Program-made: the position numbers and the translations under genes | The notes under the pieces: generated by a model | What the model saw: only the letters and a program-made list of their open reading frames with translations | Databases searched by the model: none | Told to the model about the DNA's origin: nothing | Assembly (NCBI GenBank): GCA_029004655.1 | Contig: JAQVYP010000002.1 | Span: 15,737-30,633 of the forward strand | DNA length: 14,897 nucleotides | Origin: Oscillospiraceae bacterium | GTDB lineage: Bacteria; Bacillota; Clostridia; Oscillospirales; Acutalibacteraceae | Reading direction: 5' to 3' | In this document: positions 13,340 through 14,897 of the stretch, in pieces | Layout: every line of letters begins with the position of its first letter | Numbering within the stretch: position 1 is the stretch's first letter

Positions 13340-14461
13340 CTAATGCTTATATTTACGATTTTTCTTAGAGACAATCATGCTGACAACCAACAAAAAGATA
13401 AGCAAGCTGGACAACACAACAAATACACCGCCCACAATCCGCGCTGTTTTTAAGCTGTTGCTAAGACTTTCGTTCTCTGCTTCAAGATTAATCAATTCAC
13501 TGTTATCAGTGGGCAAAATGACATATCTTTGCACAGTCGACTCAGTCGAATCATATTGATACAGACCAAAATTGCCTTCTTGGTTAATCAAATATAATAA
13601 ATGAAAGTCTGACAATTCACTATTTTCAATGTGCCATAAGGTTACCGATATATCCTGTATACTAATAGCTGTTTTAACGTAATTTGCCGGAATTCCATCA
13701 GACTTATAATCATTTGCAACAATATATTTCCTGTCTTGAAAAGCGAGCTCTATAAGACCGCTGAATGTGCTGCTTTCCTTATCATAAACAAACAATTTGT
13801 TTCCTGTACTTGCATTGTTTAAGCATACCAAAACCATATCTACGGTTTTATGTTTAAATACCGACATTTCTTTACTGTTAATAACATATGTGGTTTCTTC
13901 AAATCCGTTGGGTATATTAACGCCCGATGAATTATTTGATAATTTATATTTTATTCCATCAATCAAAATGTCATCATCACTTGTGGCACTTGAAACGTTT
14001 GTGTCACCGCCACTTGAAGATTCTGCCGACGGATTCTTCACATTTATGTTTACACTGGCAGTTGGATGATCTACTAATTCATCTATTTCACTGCCTAAAA
14101 CAGTAAGTTTGCAGTCACCCGCAGCAATGGCTTTGAATGTAACAGAAAACGATATTTCCGTACCTTGTCCGCCTCCGCCAACAGTTGCAGTTATTATTCC
14201 ACCATTTGCAACTACTCCCTCGTCACTTGACTCAGCTCTTAATACCGAAGAATTATAAGTGCCATTCATTTTTACTACATAAATTGTCTCACTCGCATCG
14301 AATTTATAGTTTGCGATAACTGTATCGCCAATACTAACCGATGAGGAGCTAACTTTAATGCTTGCTGTTACCGTTGCTACAGCTGATACCGGAAAGCAAG
14401 CCGTGCTTAATAAAACTATTAAAGACAAAACCGAAACTGTTATTTTATTTATATATTTCAT
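13340..14461 (-). CDS. Membrane-anchored surface protein with cohesin-like domain
   Basis: This protein (373 aa from the chosen start) has an N-terminal signal peptide, a hydrophobic stretch ending VSA-VA with cleavage expected near residue 27. A beta-rich domain of about 110 residues follows: IKVSSSSVSIGDTVIANYKF, then YNSSVLRAESS, then ISFSVTFKAIAAGDCKLTV. Its pattern resembles cohesin/carbohydrate-binding-type modules of clostridial surface proteins. After a Ser-rich spacer comes an unrecognised domain, then a short helical stretch (LEAENESLSNSLKTAR). Last come one C-terminal membrane segment and a basic tail (SKKNRKYKH). It would sit on the cell surface with its C-terminus inside. There is no LPXTG-type sorting motif, so it is not an obvious substrate of the neighbouring sortase. 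ATG at 14461 has AGG at 9 nt; GTG at 14470 and ATG at 14467 are in frame but too close to it. Confidence 0.75.
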   Translation of the reverse strand: MKYINKITVSVLSLIVLLSTACFPVSAVATVTASIKVSSSSVSIGDTVIANYKFDASETIYVVKMNGTYNSSVLRAESSDEGVVANGGIITATVGGGGQGTEISFSVTFKAIAAGDCKLTVLGSEIDELVDHPTASVNINVKNPSAESSSGGDTNVSSATSDDDILIDGIKYKLSNNSSGVNIPNGFEETTYVINSKEMSVFKHKTVDMVLVCLNNASTGNKLFVYDKESSTFSGLIELAFQDRKYIVANDYKSDGIPANYVKTAISIQDISVTLWHIENSELSDFHLLYLINQEGNFGLYQYDSTESTVQRYVILPTDNSELINLEAENESLSNSLKTARIVGGVFVVLSSLLIFLLVVSMIVSKKNRKYKH

Positions 14462-14534
14462 TTTCATCACCCTATTTTGAAATTAATGATAGCCTCTGAT
14501 TAGATTACTTTCGGAATTCCACTTAATAATATCA

Positions 14535-14563
14535 AGTTTAGTATCATAAGTGTGTCATGTCAA
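14535..14563 (-). promoter_or_regulatory. Putative promoter of the cohesin-like gene
   Basis: On the minus strand a perfect TTGACA (14558-14563), a 17-bp spacer and TAAACT (14535-14540; 4 of 6 to the -10 consensus) lie about 75 nt before the chosen start codon. The rest of 14462-14681 is AT-rich with no gene. Confidence 0.45.
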
Positions 14564-14681
14564 ACAAAACAATTAATATAAGTGCTTTTTAAAACAAACT
14601 ACTAAAGGTGACCTCTAAAATAAATAAGCAAAATATTGATTTTTCAGTACCATTTTGGAAACATTTTATAAAACCTTAATT

Positions 14682-14722
14682 AATAAGGCTAAAGTCGAAT
14701 GAATGCTGACTTTAGCCTTATT
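14682..14722 (-). terminator. Hairpin terminator after the ChW-repeat gene
   Basis: A perfect 15-bp stem, AATAAGGCTAAAGTC / GACTTTAGCCTTATT, has an 11-nt loop and lies 20 nt past the stop of the leftward partial gene. The T-rich tail is better on the plus strand (TTTGTTTATTT), so it may work both ways. In the minus direction it is the only visible stop signal before the cohesin-like gene. Confidence 0.7.
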
Positions 14723-14741
14723 TGTTTATTTAATTATTTAA

Positions 14742-14897
14742 TTATTTTTGTATAAAGGCATTTGCCGTGGTGCCGGGTGCGGCTCCGCCTTTTAATACAA
14801 GAACGATTTGAATACACTCAAGGCGGTATGAGAAACCGGCTGATCCGGCGATTTCACCATTCTTTGCCCAGCCCATCCAACCGTAGTCCTGAACATG
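14742..14897 (-). CDS. ChW-repeat surface protein, C-terminal fragment
   Basis: The last 51 codons of a leftward gene run in from the window edge; the 5' part is missing. The readable end begins HVQDYGWMGWAKNGEIAG, then SAGFSYRLECIQIVLV. This is the clostridial hydrophobic W (ChW) repeat: HVQ-GW-GW, a G-S-AG turn, then R-LE-I-I. ChW repeats occur in tandem in secreted proteins of Clostridia, where they are thought to act in cell-surface attachment or interactions. After the repeat comes a Gly/Pro-containing tail (LKGGAAPGTTANAFIQK) and a TAA stop at 14742-14744. What else the protein contains cannot be seen. Confidence 0.85.
   Translation of the reverse strand, partial: HVQDYGWMGWAKNGEIAGSAGFSYRLECIQIVLVLKGGAAPGTTANAFIQK

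Noticed and set aside
13168..13374. 68-aa leftward open frame past the end of the cohesin-like gene
   Set aside because: It overlaps the 3' end of that gene, contains the terminator hairpin, has low-complexity AT-driven composition and no recognisable domain.
14608..14620. Sequence GTGACCTCTAAAA resembling the left end of the MITE-like element
   Set aside because: It is only a partial match with no partner end or direct repeats nearby; it is likely chance in AT-rich DNA.

Overview
The window reads as a low-GC Firmicutes chromosome of the Clostridia, most likely an Oscillospiraceae/Ruminococcaceae-type anaerobe. The clues are the rplU-prp-rpmA order with an N-terminally extended L27, a YpeB spore-germination protein, a class B sortase, a SpoIID/LytB domain, a cohesin-like surface protein and a ChW (clostridial hydrophobic W) repeat. 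Both YpeB and SpoIID-type domains point to a spore-forming ancestry. No phage, integrase, rRNA, tRNA or CRISPR was seen.

Layout. Positions 7-1076 hold the leftward ribosomal operon: a near-consensus promoter, a structured L21 leader, then rplU, prp and rpmA. Leftward ypeB (1097-2428) lies just upstream of that promoter. A 340-base divergent intergenic region (2429-2768) carries a rightward promoter and a palindromic repeat (element A). A rightward cluster follows: cysteine desulfurase, a 160-bp MITE-like insertion, thiI, a cinA-sortase fusion and a pseudo-sortase/SpoIID fusion. A strong bidirectional terminator (11051-11086) separates it from convergent, leftward asnB (11088-12920). Element B, a second palindromic copy of the element A family, lies upstream of asnB. 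Leftward genes for a membrane-anchored cohesin-like protein (13340-14461) and the last 51 codons of a ChW-repeat protein (14742-14897) close the window.

How the genes fit together. Cysteine desulfurase and ThiI are a known pair: the desulfurase passes persulfide sulfur to ThiI for 4-thiouridine in tRNA and/or thiazole synthesis. The unusual part is the next two genes. The first (918 aa) is a complete CinA joined through an acidic linker and one membrane segment to an apparently intact class B sortase with a Ser/Thr/Pro-rich tail. The second (887 aa) repeats the same plan in decayed form: a CinA N-terminal-like domain without its signature motifs, an acidic linker, a membrane segment, a sortase fold that kept Cys but lost the His and Arg, and a Ser/Thr-rich linker. 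It then adds a SpoIID/LytB peptidoglycan-cleaving domain. I infer that the second arose from a duplicate of the first. Together they would form a membrane-spanning pair coupling a cytosolic CinA-like module to cell-wall enzymes. I know of no characterised system with this architecture; that is recollection, not a database result.

Non-coding highlights are the palindromic repeat family (elements A and B), the separate MITE-like insertion with 4-bp direct repeats between the desulfurase gene and thiI, and clear promoters for rplU, the rightward cluster and asnB.
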